20,068 nt of DNA from a virus. The position numbers were made by a program, and so were the translations under genes. The stretch lies in IMG/VR virus record IMGVR_UViG_3300042868_005937, positions 1-20,068 of that record; one strand, given 5' to 3'. Positions 5,493 to 13,655 of this stretch are shown piece by piece (the first letter of the stretch is position 1; each line of letters begins with the position of its first letter). Below the pieces are notes generated by a model, which did not search any database, was not told the origin of the DNA, and saw nothing but the letters and a program-made list of their open reading frames with translations.

Positions 5493-6730
5493 ATATTTAT
5501 CATATTTTCTATAACACCCTGATGTTCAGTTATGTCTTTCAACTTAATTGTCCCTATTGATAACCTAAACCAACCTTTATTTTCAGTTGATCCAAAATAT
5601 TCAAATGGAACTAATCCAACTTTACATTCATCAATAAGGAAATCTAACATTTCTTCCAAACTATTAAACTTATCCATATAATCCAAATAAACTGATATAT
5701 AGATAGCACCATCAGGTTTTTTATAATCAACCTTACAACCATTAGATTTCATTGTTTCTAATACATCACAAATACTATCACATATTTGTCCAAATGTATT
5801 ATTTCTTGTTGATAAAAAGGTGTCAATACCAGAATAAGGGTTATCAACATTGGTTGCTAAGTATTGTCCTACCCCAACTTGTTCAGGTTTATTAGCCCAA
5901 GCACCAATATGACTGAATATTTCACCCGCTTTCTTAATTAAATGTTCAGGTCCAAACATCCATCCAACCCTAACACCTGTCGCAGCCAATGATTTTGAAA
6001 TACCATCAACACATACCAAAAAATCTTTGATTTGAGGAACTAAATTAATTGGATGATGTGTTTGTATTCTTGATAAATCTGAATAAATCTGGTCAAAGAA
6101 AAGATATACTGGTTGGTATTCATTATTCGTTTCCAACCTTCTTTTATTTTCATCCACTATGATTTGACAAATATCTTTAAGAACATCAGGATTGATTATT
6201 TTCCCTGTTGGATTTTGTGGGGAACAAAGACATACTATCCTCGCTGTTTGAATATTATCTTTAATTTGTTTTGCTGTTGGGAAGAAATCATTCTCAGGGG
6301 AACATTCAATTTTAATTGGTTTCCCATCGTGTAAGAATGTATAATGGTTATTATTCCAACTTGGAACTGGAAATATAACTTCATCACCTTTATTAATAAT
6401 TGTCTTAAATATTGTATAAATAAGAGGTCTAACACCAGCACCAATAAGTATTTGATTTGGTGAGTAATCTATAAAATGACTTCTTTTAAGATGTGATGAA
6501 ACTGCTTCCCTGAGTGATAATTCACCAACAGGTGTTGGGTAATTTGTATTAGAAATATTAAAGTTCCATTGTATGTAATCATTTAATTTTTCAGGTATAG
6601 GATACAATTGAGAATCGAAATCCCCAATTGTATAATTATATACCTTTTCAGTCTTGGCTTTGATTTTACTTGATATTTTTAATATCTCGGATCCAATAAT
6701 ATTTTCACCATAATTTGATAATTCACTCAT
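5477..6730 (-). CDS. PLP-dependent class I/II aminotransferase (417 aa)
   Basis: This is a fold-type I aminotransferase of the aspartate-aminotransferase group, full length for the family (about 400 aa). It moves an amino group between an amino acid and a keto acid. Visible landmarks are Tyr64 and Gly69 in 'NYPTPVGE', Trp125 in 'PVPSW', Asn173 in 'SPQNPTGKI', Asp213 and Tyr216 in 'FFDQIYSD', the Schiff-base Lys246 in 'DGISKSLAATGVRVGW' with Arg254, and substrate-carboxylate Arg389 in 'WFRLSIGT'. All key residues are present, so it should be active; the substrate cannot be told. It is the last gene of a six-gene operon from 8771, starting 1 base after its neighbour's stop. Such enzymes are rare in phages; amino-acid supply or making a modified nucleotide or glycan precursor are both possible. 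Confidence 0.93.
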   Translation of the reverse strand: MSELSNYGENIIGSEILKISSKIKAKTEKVYNYTIGDFDSQLYPIPEKLNDYIQWNFNISNTNYPTPVGELSLREAVSSHLKRSHFIDYSPNQILIGAGVRPLIYTIFKTIINKGDEVIFPVPSWNNNHYTFLHDGKPIKIECSPENDFFPTAKQIKDNIQTARIVCLCSPQNPTGKIINPDVLKDICQIIVDENKRRLETNNEYQPVYLFFDQIYSDLSRIQTHHPINLVPQIKDFLVCVDGISKSLAATGVRVGWMFGPEHLIKKAGEIFSHIGAWANKPEQVGVGQYLATNVDNPYSGIDTFLSTRNNTFGQICDSICDVLETMKSNGCKVDYKKPDGAIYISVYLDYMDKFNSLEEMLDFLIDECKVGLVPFEYFGSTENKGWFRLSIGTIKLKDITEHQGVIENMINILENR

Positions 6731-6731
6731 T

Positions 6732-7697
6732 TTAAAATTCGTAATTTGCTACTGGATTATTTTCATATCCTTGTTCTTGGGGTACTTCCATTTCATCACC
6801 CCCCATGTCCATTTCCGACATTGGTTCTAATTGTTCATCCTCATAATAAGATATAAGATGTTTAATTTCAAAATCATCCAATAAAGATGCGTTTTGAATG
6901 TTTTTTTCCTTACAATAATCAATAAATAATGATTTAATTTGGTGAGGTATTGGAGCAAACATCATTTCCATTTTGGAATCCCAATCAGTCCAACAAGAAA
7001 ACTTCGTTGAGAACTCAAATATCTCCCTCATTTCGTAATCTTTATATGAATCCCCTGAATCCTTTGAATCCCCAAAAACATCTTCAATATCGTCCTGAAT
7101 AACAGACATACTCTTTCGTTTAAGACCACTATCAGTTTTAGGTTTTAATACTGTTTTATAATATGAGTCATACATATCGTAATATAAACCAATCTTCCTA
7201 TTTTTTTCCTTTTCAATGAAATAGGCTAGAATACCTTTATCACTATATCTATAAAAATATTCAGATTGAGTTACACACCATTTAGTTCCTCTACCATAAA
7301 CAGATGCTGCGTCATATGAAAGAGGTAAAAATAACATACATTTGTCATCCTCATAAAGGATTTTAATTTCTTTTTTGGCTTTACCAATTGATTTTATTAA
7401 AGTAGCGTCTTTAATTGATTGTTTAATAGCCGATAGGTTTTTATATTGATTTAAGTCAGCATTTTCAATTAACCCATTTGTTGATAACTCATCAAATTTA
7501 GTTAAAAACCCTAAAATGTACTCCATTTCAGTTATTGCGGTATGTTCAAAATCATTTGATAGATTTTTTGTAAATCTAACCATATGTTCTACATATTTTT
7601 TTGTTTTGGAATTGTCAATATTATTAGCCAATTCAATAAAATCAACAGGTTTGATTTTATCTTTAAATTTTTCTCTTATTACATCAATTTTAGCCAT
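6732..7697 (-). CDS. WC-motif family protein A (321 aa)
   Basis: This is one of four paralogues in the window (others at 10774, 12649 and 14828). Shared features in order are an N-terminal 'REKFKDK' helix, 'KKYVEHMVRFTK' (about 33-44), 'DLNQYKNLSAIKQSI' (about 81-95), a 'YEDDKCMLFLPLSYDAA' strand pair (115-131), and the core 'YGRGTKWCVTQ' with Trp140-Cys141, followed by 'YFYRYSDKGILAYFIEK'. After this comes a family-variable region and an acidic Met/Glu-rich tail. I cannot name the domain; the invariant Gly, Lys/Arg, Trp and Cys look like a binding or catalytic site. The start overlaps the upstream gene by 8 bases and the next gene follows after 1 base, so it sits in the aminotransferase operon. 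Soluble, no signal peptide. Confidence 0.85.
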   Translation of the reverse strand: MAKIDVIREKFKDKIKPVDFIELANNIDNSKTKKYVEHMVRFTKNLSNDFEHTAITEMEYILGFLTKFDELSTNGLIENADLNQYKNLSAIKQSIKDATLIKSIGKAKKEIKILYEDDKCMLFLPLSYDAASVYGRGTKWCVTQSEYFYRYSDKGILAYFIEKEKNRKIGLYYDMYDSYYKTVLKPKTDSGLKRKSMSVIQDDIEDVFGDSKDSGDSYKDYEMREIFEFSTKFSCWTDWDSKMEMMFAPIPHQIKSLFIDYCKEKNIQNASLLDDFEIKHLISYYEDEQLEPMSEMDMGGDEMEVPQEQGYENNPVANYEF

Positions 7698-7968
7698 TTG
7701 TTTCTATTTCGTATTGTGTGTTAATATTTATTTTATTATTATTGAAATCTTTTAATAATGAATCTCCAAATTCATCTACCCATTTATCATAATCGGTAAT
7801 TCTTTCTTGTTCTTTATGTAAAATCTTTAATTTTCCATTATCACCGAGTATTGTTATTTTTTCTTCACCTTCAGTAATATCAATAGGTGAGAAGTTAATC
7901 ATTTGAGCCATTATAGCAAAAAACTCAAATTTTGACTTATCTTTTAATGTATCTTTTAAATCACTCAT
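7690..7968 (-). CDS. Small hypothetical protein (92 aa)
   Basis: The start is ATG 7968, sharing ATGA with the stop of the lipoprotein gene; the end overlaps the next gene by 8 bases. The protein starts with a charged helix ('SDLKDTLKDKSKFEFFAIMA'), then a strand pair ('KITILGDNGKLKILHK') and a C-terminal helix ('YDKWVDEFGDSLLKDF'). No family recognised. The translational coupling on both sides shows that it belongs to the aminotransferase operon. Confidence 0.8.
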   Translation of the reverse strand: MSDLKDTLKDKSKFEFFAIMAQMINFSPIDITEGEEKITILGDNGKLKILHKEQERITDYDKWVDEFGDSLLKDFNNNKININTQYEIETNG

Positions 7969-8174
7969 TGTTCTATCGTATATTCATTATGTTTTATAAT
8001 CCATTTAATTTCACCACCTTTGTATAATAATAATTGACCTTCATCGGTTATTATTACTTTATCACAAACATAAGTTGTGTCTGTAATAACTTTGGTTTGT
8101 TTAGTTGTTTCAATATTACAAGATAAGATATTAAATATCAATATCACTCCAATTATACGGAATACCATTGTCAT
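7965..8174 (-). CDS. Small predicted lipoprotein (69 aa)
   Basis: Starts at ATG 8174 or 8168 both give a short hydrophobic leader, 'MVFRIIGVILIFNILSCN', ending in a plausible lipobox (I-L-S-C). Cleavage would leave an acylated Cys and about 50 residues: 'IETTKQTKVITDTTYVCDKV', strands with 'GQLLLYKGGEIKWIIK', and a charged end. The mature part would face the periplasm from the inner or outer membrane. The gene overlaps its neighbours on both sides. Phage lipoproteins can act in lysis (spanin-like), superinfection exclusion or receptor masking; nothing here decides among these. Longer reading upstream would use TTG. Confidence 0.7.
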   Translation of the reverse strand: MTMVFRIIGVILIFNILSCNIETTKQTKVITDTTYVCDKVIITDEGQLLLYKGGEIKWIIKHNEYTIEQ

Positions 8175-8505
8175 AATCAATTGTTTTAAATGAATTTATT
8201 AAATTATCTATTTTAGTTAATTCTTTACTTTTAGGGTCATCCTTCAATAGAAGTTTTTGATAGTTTTTGACTAATAACATCATTTCATCAAATGAATTAA
8301 CCGCATTTAAAATAAACACAGCGTCTTTTCTGGTATCAATAATATTTTGTTCATCTCTATCTTCCTCATCTTCTGCGGTTATTAAAGCAACAAATAAACC
8401 ATTTTGATCAACCAAATCAATTGAACCGAATGTTTCCGAATCATTCTCATCATTTCTTTCTTCCATTGTTAAAGGAAGTTTCATACTTCTATCAAACATT
8501 ACCAT
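8131..8505 (-). CDS. Acidic hypothetical protein (124 aa)
   Basis: The start is ATG 8505 or ATG 8499; the latter forms TAATG with the stop of the upstream gene. The centre ('DQNGLFVALITAEDEEDRDE' followed by 'DTRKDAVFILNAVNSFDEMM') has the layout of small phage proteins that combine a strand pair with an 'ANArLIAaAPdLLeAL' helix, which I recall as common in phages and of unknown role. The similarity is by pattern, not by many identities. The C-terminus ends in 'IPYNWSDIDI'. It overlaps the lipoprotein gene by about 44 bases, so the operon is tightly coupled. Confidence 0.75.
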   Translation of the reverse strand: MVMFDRSMKLPLTMEERNDENDSETFGSIDLVDQNGLFVALITAEDEEDRDEQNIIDTRKDAVFILNAVNSFDEMMLLVKNYQKLLLKDDPKSKELTKIDNLINSFKTIDYDNGIPYNWSDIDI

Positions 8506-8771
8506 TTTTCAGGAACTCCATTTCCTATATCATTTTTTTTAAATCCAAATAAAACCCATCTATAATAAACCAATAAAATCACATTTACTGATATATTAAA
8601 CCACGAAGCAATACCCATAGTTCCAACACCAAATAAAGGTAATAAACCTGTTGTTATTGAAAATAACGTAAATGACAAACCAATAAAAAGTAATCCTTTA
8701 CTATTTTTAAAACAAATGGTATGACTCTTAATCTTCCTTTCAGGAAACCATTCAACAATATAATTTTTCAT
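8499..8771 (-). CDS. Small two-helix membrane protein (90 aa)
   Basis: Two hydrophobic helices are visible, at about residues 27-47 and 52-75, joined by a short loop (FGVGTMG). The N-terminus is basic ('FPERKIKSHTICFKNSKG') and the C-terminus is 'GFKKNDIGNGVPEKW'. This gives an inner-membrane hairpin with both ends probably in the cytosol. It is the first gene of the operon that ends with the aminotransferase. The 50-base gap to the plus-strand lysozyme gene holds the promoters of both. A small hairpin protein could be a holin-like or exclusion protein, but no motif supports either. Confidence 0.8.
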   Translation of the reverse strand: MKNYIVEWFPERKIKSHTICFKNSKGLLFIGLSFTLFSITTGLLPLFGVGTMGIASWFNISVNVILLVYYRWVLFGFKKNDIGNGVPEKW

Positions 8772-8808
8772 AATTTTATATATAATAAATTAAAACCAAA
8801 AAAGGAAA

Positions 8809-8816
8809 TATTTATA
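8809..8816 (+). promoter_or_regulatory. TATTTATA box before the lysozyme-fusion gene
   Basis: TATTTATA ends 5 bases before ATG 8822. The same box, at a spacing of 3-5 bases, precedes the plus-strand genes at 10774, 12649 and (TATTTATG) 13668. T4-type late promoters (TATAAATA) sit at a similar place relative to the transcript start, so a phage-encoded late sigma factor is possible. Confidence 0.55.
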
Positions 8817-8821
8817 AAAAT

Positions 8822-10753
8822 ATGAGCGATATAAACAAAAAGAAATTATTCATACCATTAACCGAATCAGAAGAATCTAAAAAAGGTAAATTATTTATAC
8901 CCAGAAGATTATCGGGAGAGAATTCCAGATTTATCCAATGGAATAAAGAACAGCCGATAGTTAATGGTGTTCAGATAAATCAATATACACATGATGGTAA
9001 AAAAGAAGGATATTGGGAAGAAGGATATGATAATGGACAATTACATTCAAAAGGTTCATATAAAGATGGTAAAAAAGATGGTATATGGGAGTTTTATTAT
9101 GAAAATGGTAATTTAGAATATAGGGGTTCATTTAAAGATGGTGAAGAAGATGGTATATGGGAATCTTATTATGATAATGGTAAATTAAATTATAGGGGTT
9201 CATTTAAAGATGATATAAAAACAGGTATTTGGGAAAAATATTGGGATAATGGACAATTATATTCTAAGGGTTCATTTAAAGATGGTAAATATGATGGTAT
9301 ATGGGAATATTATTATGAAAATGGACAATTAAGTTCTAAAGGTTTATATAAAGATGGTAAAAAAGATGGTATTTGGGAATCTTATTATACTAATAGACAA
9401 TTATTGTCTAAGGGTTCATATAATAATGATTTAAGAGATGGTATTTGGGAAAAATATTATGATAATGGTAAATTAAAATCTAAGGGTTCATATGAAAATG
9501 ATAAATTAATTAAAGAATTACCAATAACTGAATCAGAAGAATCTAAAAAAGGTAAATTATTCATACCAAGAAAATTATCTGGTGAAAATTCTAGGTGGTC
9601 TGATTGGAATAATTCACAACCAATAAAAGATGGTGTTAGAATTAACCAGTATGATATGGAAGGTAAGGAAACCGGTATATGGGAAGAATATTATAGTAAT
9701 GGACAATTATATAAAAAAGGTTTATATGTAAATGGATTAAGAGATGGTTACTTTGAATATTATGGTGTTGATGGGGAATTATTGTATAAGGGCTATTATA
9801 AAGATGATAAAATGGATGGTATATGGGAAGAATATCATATAAATGGTAAATTACATTCTAAGGGTCCATATAAAGATGATTTAAAGGATGGTATATGGGA
9901 AGAATATTATATAAATGGTAATTTAGAGTTTAAAGGATTATATAAAGATGATGAATTAGTTAAAATATTACCATTGTATGAAAGTAAAACCCCATCATTC
10001 TTATTAAAAGAAGAAATGGGTTTAATAAGGGAAGGGAATGTTCAGGATTATATCAATAACGTAATATCAAAGATTAAAAACTTACCTTACGAAACAAAAA
10101 AGAAATATCTTACAATAGCAATTTCAACCCTTTTAGGTTATACATCTTATCCAACTATTCAAACAATTTTTAATAACTTACCAGATAAAGAAGTAAAAGA
10201 AATTGTCCATAAAATAATGAAAAAGAAGGATAAAAAATCCATATTTAATGATGGAACAAAACTTCGTTTATCTGAAAAAGGTTTTAGACATATTATGGAT
10301 GAAGAAAAACCAAAATTAGTGGCATACTCATTGGGTGATGGTAAAATAACCATTGGATATGGACACGCCGAACCGGTTGAAACAACCAAACTTAAAGTAG
10401 GTGACAAAATAACCAAAGAACAAGCAAAAATATACCTTAAACAAGACCTTAAAATAGCCGCAGATGGTGTAAGAAGAATGTTTAGAGATTGGAAAAAACA
10501 AAATAAAAATTATAAAGTTACTCAAGATATGTTTGACGCTTTAGTTTCAATGGCTTTTAATATAGGTGTGTCAGGTCTTAGAAATACTACTTTTGTTGAT
10601 TATCTTAGAGATGGTAATTATAAAACCGCAGGAAAACTAATTAAACAAACAAAAATTAATAATGATACATTCCCAGGTTTAGAAAAAAGAAGAAATAGGG
10701 AATCTGATATGTTTTTATCATATTTGTCAAAAAATAATAAAATAAATGTTTAA
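8822..10753 (+). CDS. Modular YwqK/MORN-like repeat protein fused to a GH24 lysozyme (643 aa)
   Basis: Modules in order are: residues 8-58, 'KLFIP-LTESEES...KLFIPRRLSGENSR'; seven repeats of exactly 24 residues (Trp at 65, 89, 113, 137, 161, 185 and 209, core DGIWE-YY-NG-L-SKGSYKD); a second copy of the linker (234-278); four more repeats (287, 311, 335, 359); a helical segment (about 390-470); and a GH24 lysozyme domain (about 478-632). In the lysozyme the general acid is Glu495 and Thr510 sits in 'TIGYGH', matching T4 lysozyme Glu11 and Thr26. The residue equivalent to Asp20 is Leu504, with Asp506 two residues on. A C-terminal 'DALVSMAFNIGVSGLR' is typical. Sites P-(L/I)-x-E-S stand at each module boundary (13-15, 235-237, 385-387). 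It may be a virion-borne lysozyme, not a lysis enzyme; no signal peptide is present. Confidence 0.88.
   Translation: MSDINKKKLFIPLTESEESKKGKLFIPRRLSGENSRFIQWNKEQPIVNGVQINQYTHDGKKEGYWEEGYDNGQLHSKGSYKDGKKDGIWEFYYENGNLEYRGSFKDGEEDGIWESYYDNGKLNYRGSFKDDIKTGIWEKYWDNGQLYSKGSFKDGKYDGIWEYYYENGQLSSKGLYKDGKKDGIWESYYTNRQLLSKGSYNNDLRDGIWEKYYDNGKLKSKGSYENDKLIKELPITESEESKKGKLFIPRKLSGENSRWSDWNNSQPIKDGVRINQYDMEGKETGIWEEYYSNGQLYKKGLYVNGLRDGYFEYYGVDGELLYKGYYKDDKMDGIWEEYHINGKLHSKGPYKDDLKDGIWEEYYINGNLEFKGLYKDDELVKILPLYESKTPSFLLKEEMGLIREGNVQDYINNVISKIKNLPYETKKKYLTIAISTLLGYTSYPTIQTIFNNLPDKEVKEIVHKIMKKKDKKSIFNDGTKLRLSEKGFRHIMDEEKPKLVAYSLGDGKITIGYGHAEPVETTKLKVGDKITKEQAKIYLKQDLKIAADGVRRMFRDWKKQNKNYKVTQDMFDALVSMAFNIGVSGLRNTTFVDYLRDGNYKTAGKLIKQTKINNDTFPGLEKRRNRESDMFLSYLSKNNKINV
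8993..9508 (+). repeat. Seven in-frame 72-bp (24-aa) YwqK/MORN-like repeats
   Basis: The conserved Trp of the D-G-I-W-E core recurs every 24 residues exactly (seven times). Units differ mainly by codon-third changes and by the residues after the core. The repeats are coding and form a beta-hairpin array in the family. Confidence 0.9.
9659..9961 (+). repeat. Four in-frame 72-bp repeats, second block
   Basis: These are the same 24-residue units, with the core at residues 287, 311 (GYFE variant), 335 and 359. The block follows a second copy of the KLFIPR/SGENSR linker, so linker plus repeats was duplicated as one module. Confidence 0.88.
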
Positions 10754-10760
10754 TTTTAAG

Positions 10761-10768
10761 TATTTATA
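10761..10768 (+). promoter_or_regulatory. TATTTATA box before the 10774 gene
   Basis: TATTTATA, then AGGAT, then ATG 10774 (5-base gap). The AGGA could also act as a weak ribosome binding site. Confidence 0.55.
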
Positions 10769-10773
10769 AGGAT

Positions 10774-12597
10774 ATGGGATTTTTACAATTTTTATACGAA
10801 GGGAAAGTTGATGATTTTAAAAAATTATTCAGCGATAAATATACAACCCCTGAACAAATAAACGCAATTATCAGAGTTTCATCTGAAGTAGATGATAAAC
10901 ACAAATATTTAATTTGGTTAGCAAAAACACTTACCAAACCAGTATCCAATAATGAAATTGCTTTCGGTGAAGAATTATCCGAAGCACAAGAACTTTTAAT
11001 GAAGTTTAAAACAATTGGTCCTAATCTACCAATTAAAGATATTTCACAATATAAAAGTATATCTGAATTAGCAGAAGCCATTAAAACCTACGAAAATAGA
11101 CAAAGAAGAACAATTAAAAAGGTTGATGGTGCTGATATAATCTATGATGACGATGATTATACAATTATCCATCCAAAAGAATATTTTGCATCTTGTTTTT
11201 ATGGTAAAGGTTCTAAATGGTGTACAGCTTCAGAAGATACTTCTAGTTATTGGTATTCATATAATAAAGAAGCGAAGTTATTTTATTTCTTATCAAAGAA
11301 ATTACCTACAAGTAATAACTTTTATAAAGTAGCGTTAGAACAAAAATACGATGGAAAAAGAATTTTTTGGGATGCACTTGATAAACCTTTTACTTCTGGT
11401 TGGATATTAGGGACTGATTACTTAAATGATTTACTTAAAGTAGTTGATCAATATATGAAAGATAATTACTCAAAAGAAATTGATATATTTGGTGATGAAG
11501 AAAAAGCAAAGATTGAAAGAGAAAGACTACAAAGGATTGAAACTCAACGAAGATTAAATCAAAAAAGAGAGGATGCTGAAAGTAGAAGGGAAACCGATGA
11601 ATGGAATCCTGAAGAAGTCACTCACGGTGAAGTTGGAGCACACGCTTGGGCTTTATTCACTTATTTAACCAGATATGAAAATCTTGAACCAAAAGAGCCG
11701 GGAGATGCTGAAAGACTTGAATTTATTGATTCTGAATTAGATAGATTAGGTGAATTACAAACTCAATATGAAGTTGAAGGTAGGAATTTAACTGATATTG
11801 ATGCTGATATTTCAGCATTAGAAGAAGAAAAAGATGAGTTAGAAAAAAGAGTTGATGTATATGATATGATACCTGAAAGAACTTATGGTATGTCAGAATT
11901 TAGTGTGGCAAGTCCTGATTATGATGGTTATGAATGGACTGTTGGAGATGAAAGTCAAATAGAAATTGCCGCTTACGATAGTGTTAAAGATTCACTTCAA
12001 GATAATGGGTATGAATATCTACCTAAATATCTTGTTGAACGACATATTGATGCTGACACTGTGGCTAATGAGGCGAGAGAGAATTACAACTATTGGGTTT
12101 ATGATAGTCCTGAGTCGTATTTAGATGAAACAGATAGAGAATTAAGCAAATCACAACAAAAAGAGATTGATGAATATCAAGAAAAGATTGATAAATATAC
12201 CTCTTTCCGTGAAAAAGCAACTGAACGTCAAGAAAATTATGATCCAGATAGTAGAGAATGGAAAGCACTTGAAAAGGGTATAGATAAACTAACGGATTTA
12301 ATATCTGATCTTGAATATGATATTGAAAACATTAAAGAAGAACCGGATGGGGAATGGGATGAGGGGAGAATGGAAGAAGTTATTGATCAATATGTTGAGG
12401 AAGCAAGACGTGATCCATTAGGGTATTTAAAAGATTTAGGTGTTGAAAAATATGATGATTATATAGATGATGATGAGTTAATTAAAGATATAATTGACTC
12501 TGATGGGTATTATAACACATTAAATCGTTATAATGGTGAGGGTGATACTGTTGTATGGGATGATGAAATATATCATATAATGAATACAGATAGATAA
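10774..12597 (+). CDS. WC-motif family protein B with long coiled-coil tail (607 aa)
   Basis: The N-terminal part is homologous to the other three WC-motif proteins: 'DFKKLFSDKY' (14-23), 'KHKYLIWLAKTL' (42-53), 'DISQYKSISELAEAI' (89-103), 'IIYDDDDYTIIHPKEYFAS' (122-140), and the core 'YGKGSKWCTASEDTSSYW' with Trp149-Cys150. From about residue 230 there is a long, highly charged, mostly helical region with coiled-coil heptads (ERERLQRIETQRRL..., LEEEKDELEKRV...) and a C-terminus 'DYIDDDELIKDIIDSDGYYN' ending in 'GDTVVWDDEIYHIMNTDR'. The N-terminus MGFLQFLYE|GK resembles a T4 capsid-targeting peptide with a (L/I)-x-E cut site. The role is unknown; it may be a virion-internal or injected protein. 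It lies 20 bases after the lysozyme fusion. Confidence 0.88.
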   Translation: MGFLQFLYEGKVDDFKKLFSDKYTTPEQINAIIRVSSEVDDKHKYLIWLAKTLTKPVSNNEIAFGEELSEAQELLMKFKTIGPNLPIKDISQYKSISELAEAIKTYENRQRRTIKKVDGADIIYDDDDYTIIHPKEYFASCFYGKGSKWCTASEDTSSYWYSYNKEAKLFYFLSKKLPTSNNFYKVALEQKYDGKRIFWDALDKPFTSGWILGTDYLNDLLKVVDQYMKDNYSKEIDIFGDEEKAKIERERLQRIETQRRLNQKREDAESRRETDEWNPEEVTHGEVGAHAWALFTYLTRYENLEPKEPGDAERLEFIDSELDRLGELQTQYEVEGRNLTDIDADISALEEEKDELEKRVDVYDMIPERTYGMSEFSVASPDYDGYEWTVGDESQIEIAAYDSVKDSLQDNGYEYLPKYLVERHIDADTVANEARENYNYWVYDSPESYLDETDRELSKSQQKEIDEYQEKIDKYTSFREKATERQENYDPDSREWKALEKGIDKLTDLISDLEYDIENIKEEPDGEWDEGRMEEVIDQYVEEARRDPLGYLKDLGVEKYDDYIDDDELIKDIIDSDGYYNTLNRYNGEGDTVVWDDEIYHIMNTDR

Positions 12598-12637
12598 TAA
12601 AAATTCACTATATTTGAACCCTTTAATAAAAATAATA

Positions 12638-12645
12638 TATTTATA
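12638..12645 (+). promoter_or_regulatory. TATTTATA box before the 12649 gene
   Basis: TATTTATA ends 3 bases before ATG 12649, in a 51-base intergenic gap that is otherwise A/T-rich. Confidence 0.5.
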
Positions 12646-12648
12646 TAT

Positions 12649-13614
12649 ATGACAAAAAATGAAGCAAAAAGAGCCTTTTTAGATAAAGGTATATTGAATA
12701 AAGACGCATTTGATAGATTTTTAAGTGAAGATCCAACAACACAAAAGAAATATGTGTTTTATATGATTAAACAATATCTAAAACAATCAGATGATGCGGG
12801 TAATAAAGTATCTGATTTATCGGTAGATGATTTAGATATGGGTATTTTATCACCTATATTTTCATATGTGACAGAATACAACACATTATTAAATAGAGTT
12901 CCTCAAGATAAGAAAGATATATATAAACTTTCTTTTGATGAGTTAGCCGATGTTGTTGATACATTGAACACATCAAGTGGTGAAAGTGATAAATCATCAT
13001 TAAGGAAAAAAGCTCGTGAGAATTCTGATACGTTATTAGATAATGTTAATGGGGTTTCAGTCGTAGCACCTTATAATCACGATGCTATTTGTTACTTTGG
13101 TCAAGGAACAAGATGGTGTGTATCTATGGACACTTCAGGTCATTGGATAGGTTATTACTTCAACCAAAGAAATACTTTCTACATTATAAGTGTTATAGGT
13201 GAGGACACTAAAAGAAAAGTTAAAGAACATTATGAAAATAAATGGGAATCAATGGGGTTAGGTAAACCATCATGGAACTCTAAAAAAAGAAAATGGACGT
13301 TAGTTAAGAATGGTAAAGATGTTGATGATATAGCGGCTGAAGATGAAAATGAAGCGGCTGAATTATTCAAACAAAGATTAAACCTACCATCATTAAAGGG
13401 TTATAGTATTGAAAACTATGGTTATAGAAACTTATATAAAGTAGCATTTTTAGTTCCACCATTAAAAGATAGGAAAGGTGAGATTATGAGGGATGAGGAT
13501 AATCAACCATTACCTGATATGGATAAAGCACATATTTATTCTTCTGACGATATATCATTCAATAAAGGATGGAAAGAATACTTTAAAGTAATTGGTTTAG
13601 ATGAATATATTTAA
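12649..13614 (+). CDS. WC-motif family protein C (321 aa)
   Basis: This is a divergent member of the family: 'KRAFLDKGILN' (7-17), 'TTQKKYVFYMIKQYLKQ' (30-46), 'DIYKLSFDELADVV' (90-103), a strand pair ending 'VVAPYNHDAI', and the core 'YFGQGTRWCVSMDTSGHW' with Trp156-Cys157 (Arg in place of Lys), then 'NQRNTFYIISV'. Compared with the other members it has an insertion after the core with 'GKPSWNSKKRKWTLVKNGKD'. The C-terminus contains 'YGYRNLYKVAFLVPPLKDRK' and ends 'FKVIGLDEYI'. The gene has its own TATTTATA box and is closed by a strong terminator. Soluble; function unknown. It is the second WC protein in the plus-strand block. Confidence 0.85.
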   Translation: MTKNEAKRAFLDKGILNKDAFDRFLSEDPTTQKKYVFYMIKQYLKQSDDAGNKVSDLSVDDLDMGILSPIFSYVTEYNTLLNRVPQDKKDIYKLSFDELADVVDTLNTSSGESDKSSLRKKARENSDTLLDNVNGVSVVAPYNHDAICYFGQGTRWCVSMDTSGHWIGYYFNQRNTFYIISVIGEDTKRKVKEHYENKWESMGLGKPSWNSKKRKWTLVKNGKDVDDIAAEDENEAAELFKQRLNLPSLKGYSIENYGYRNLYKVAFLVPPLKDRKGEIMRDEDNQPLPDMDKAHIYSSDDISFNKGWKEYFKVIGLDEYI

Positions 13615-13618
13615 AATT

Positions 13619-13644
13619 AAAAACCCCTTCATTGGGGTTTTTTT
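13619..13644 (+). terminator. Rho-independent terminator after the 12649 gene
   Basis: AAACCCC (13621-13627) pairs with GGGGTTT (13634-13640) around a 6-base loop, followed by a T run to 13644. It lies 5 bases after the stop codon. Confidence 0.85.
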
Positions 13645-13655
13645 GTGTTCCAAAC

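Noticed and set aside
8993-9961. Regular repeats that might suggest a CRISPR array
   Set aside because: The 72-bp units are fully in frame, encode a 24-residue YwqK/MORN-like pattern and have no unique spacers.
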